A DNA stretch of 64,000 bases from assembly GCF_042680125.1 (NCBI RefSeq), contig NZ_JBHTNY010000019.1, one strand, 5' to 3'. The translations under genes were made by a program, and so were the position numbers. The notes beneath the pieces were generated by a model. It was given only the letters and a program-made list of their open reading frames with translations, searched no databases and was not told the DNA's origin. The DNA comes from Robinsoniella peoriensis (GTDB lineage: Bacteria; Bacillota; Clostridia; Lachnospirales; Lachnospiraceae). Positions 62,679 to 64,000 of this stretch are shown in pieces (within the stretch, counting starts at the first letter, position 1; each line of letters begins with the position of its first letter).

Positions 62679-63494
62679 ATGAAAAGAACAGCAAAGATTT
62701 CTTCTTATATTATCTTAGGCATCATTTCTTTTGTTTCACTGGTCCCCTTTTATCTGATGGTGACCATGTCTACCTACAAAACAGAAGAGATTTTCAAAGG
62801 TCTTCCATTTTTACCGTCAGGATATTTTGCGGAGAATATTAAGACAGTGTTCCAATCAAACTTTGTACAGACGTATATGAACAGTTTGCTGGTGTCCTTC
62901 TTATCCATGTTTATCTGCGTTCTGGTCAGCGCAATGGTAGGATATGCCATGACCGTTTATAAATTCCGGTTTAAGAAAGCACTCACCAACTTCATCATGC
63001 TGACCATGATGGCACCTACCCAGATTGGAATTATCGGATACATGATTGAAATGCGTACGTTCCATCTGACAGGCAGCCTGTGGCCCATGATTCTGCTGTG
63101 GTGCGCAAATGGATTTGGTGCTTTTTGGATGATTCAGTTTATCGGCGGCTCCCTTCCGGTGGAAATAGTGGAAAGTGCCCGCATTGACGGAGCCGGGGAA
63201 ATGAGCATATTCTTTAAAATGGTATTGCCTTGCATTAAACCGGGTATCCTCACACTGTGCCTGTTGATTTTCCTCTGGTCATGGAATAATTATCTGGTTC
63301 CTTTGGTTTTTGTAAACAACGAAAGCCTGAATACCATTCCTATATTTATCAAAGGGCTTGCCAATGCATACCGGACAGATTATGGTGCTCAGCTGTCAGG
63401 ACTGGTGTTTGCAACAATCCCCCTCTTACTGATGTTCATTTTGGGATCCAAAAACTTTATCAACGGTTTGACTGCGGGAGCAGTCAAAGGGTGA
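62679..63494 (+). CDS. Sugar ABC transporter permease (MalG type)
   Basis: A 271-residue permease with the EAA-loop EIVESARIDGAGEMSIFFKMVLPCIKP and the C-terminal NGLTAGAVKG typical of MalG-type subunits. GGAAGGAGG, inside the previous gene, is its ribosome site. It completes the importer whose binding protein is at 60250. Confidence 0.93.
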   Translation: MKRTAKISSYIILGIISFVSLVPFYLMVTMSTYKTEEIFKGLPFLPSGYFAENIKTVFQSNFVQTYMNSLLVSFLSMFICVLVSAMVGYAMTVYKFRFKKALTNFIMLTMMAPTQIGIIGYMIEMRTFHLTGSLWPMILLWCANGFGAFWMIQFIGGSLPVEIVESARIDGAGEMSIFFKMVLPCIKPGILTLCLLIFLWSWNNYLVPLVFVNNESLNTIPIFIKGLANAYRTDYGAQLSGLVFATIPLLLMFILGSKNFINGLTAGAVKG

Positions 63495-63623
63495 GTGTCC
63501 ATGGTATAATAGTCACCAGATAAAGGCGAAAAGGTGCTTTCTGATATCATGTGTGGGCTTAAGCATGCCGAAAATGCTTTCGATGAATACGGGCATATTC
63601 GTTTAATTCTTGGAGGTAGGTTT

Positions 63624-64000
63624 ATGAACGAAAAGTCTAGGATTTATATTGTAGATGATGAAATGATGGCGATCGCTTATTTTAAATCCCTGGTGAGGGA
63701 GGCATCCGATGATATTGAAATTGTAGGGGAGGCATTGCAGGGGGCGGCGGCATATCCTGAGATCTGCAGGCTGAAGCCGGATATCATATTTGTAGATATC
63801 AGTATGCCTGTGATGAATGGACTTCAACTAGCCGGTAAATTGCTGAAAGCGGATAAAACAGTGAAAATTGTTTTGCTGACTTCTTACCGGGATTTTGATT
63901 ATGTGAAAAAAGGCATGGAAATGGGCGTTGTCTCTTATATGCTGAAAAATGAGCTGACCGGGGAGACCCTGAAAGAAGAAATAGAAAAAATTATGAGCAG
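63624..64000 (+). CDS. Response regulator, YesN-like (partial, cut by window end)
   Basis: An open frame from ATG 63624 (behind TTGGAGG at 63610) runs to the last base without a stop, giving 125 residues. It is a receiver domain: acidic pocket VDDE near residues 10-13, phospho-acceptor Asp58 in IIFVDISMP and Lys108 in YMLKNE. By analogy with the other two loci it should continue into an AraC-type DNA-binding domain, with a YesM kinase nearby; that part is not visible. It probably regulates the importer and GH95-like genes. Confidence 0.88.
   Translation, partial: MNEKSRIYIVDDEMMAIAYFKSLVREASDDIEIVGEALQGAAAYPEICRLKPDIIFVDISMPVMNGLQLAGKLLKADKTVKIVLLTSYRDFDYVKKGMEMGVVSYMLKNELTGETLKEEIEKIMS

Overview
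The window looks like chromosomal DNA of a glycan-degrading, low-to-medium GC Firmicute, most likely a gut Lachnospiraceae (Blautia-like; genus is inference). The basis is the repeated YesM/YesN-type two-component pairs next to ABC sugar importers, lipoprotein substrate-binding proteins, strong GGAGG ribosome sites, a CIRCE heat-shock operator, a YtaF sporulation-type membrane protein and very large secreted glycosidases. I see no phage, integrase, transposase, tRNA, rRNA or CRISPR array.

Layout. 1-2423: tail of an amino-sugar (probably sialic acid/ManNAc) operon: YhcH, a ROK kinase and an RpiR regulator, preceded by an intergenic repeat. 2600-12261: housekeeping and accessory genes: MATE exporter, a DUF4282-like zinc-ribbon membrane protein, a Mn2+ (yybP-ykoY) riboswitch driving an unrecognised helical protein plus YccF, flavodoxin, YaaA, inositol-phosphatase-like protein, DUF2804, YaiI, LrgA/LrgB and a Nudix protein. 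12481-22601: a complete glycan locus (GH16, ABC importer without its own ATPase, YesM kinase, YesN regulator, GH20). 22720-23806: two Hsp20 genes under a CIRCE/sigma-A promoter. 23850-27976: LysR regulator divergent from an NCS2 purine permease and adenine deaminase. 28313-31169: YtaF, GDPD and a VanZ-RDD fusion.

31477-47143 is a second glycan locus: a giant PA14/GH43 protein, a YesN regulator, a YtfQ-YtfR-YtfT-YjfF-type importer, a YesM kinase and a membrane-anchored tandem periplasmic-binding protein that probably senses sugar for the kinase. 47192-51659 carries a GGDEF protein, a metallo-beta-lactamase-fold protein, an AraC regulator and a URO-D-fold protein. 52941-64000 is a third glycan locus: a GH95-like fucosidase with FIVAR repeats and a dockerin, a serine hydrolase, a second family-1 importer and the start of another response regulator cut by the window edge.

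The most unusual material is non-coding. Between 51713 and 52672 two ~385-nt copies of one element lie in opposite orientation. They keep identical loops while their stems differ by paired, compensating substitutions, which is what a conserved folded RNA (or folded single-stranded DNA) would show. A degenerate relative lies at 29076-29240, next to a second dispersed repeat that also occurs, inverted, at the left end of the window. The Mn2+ riboswitch in front of proteins not known to handle manganese is the second result worth following.
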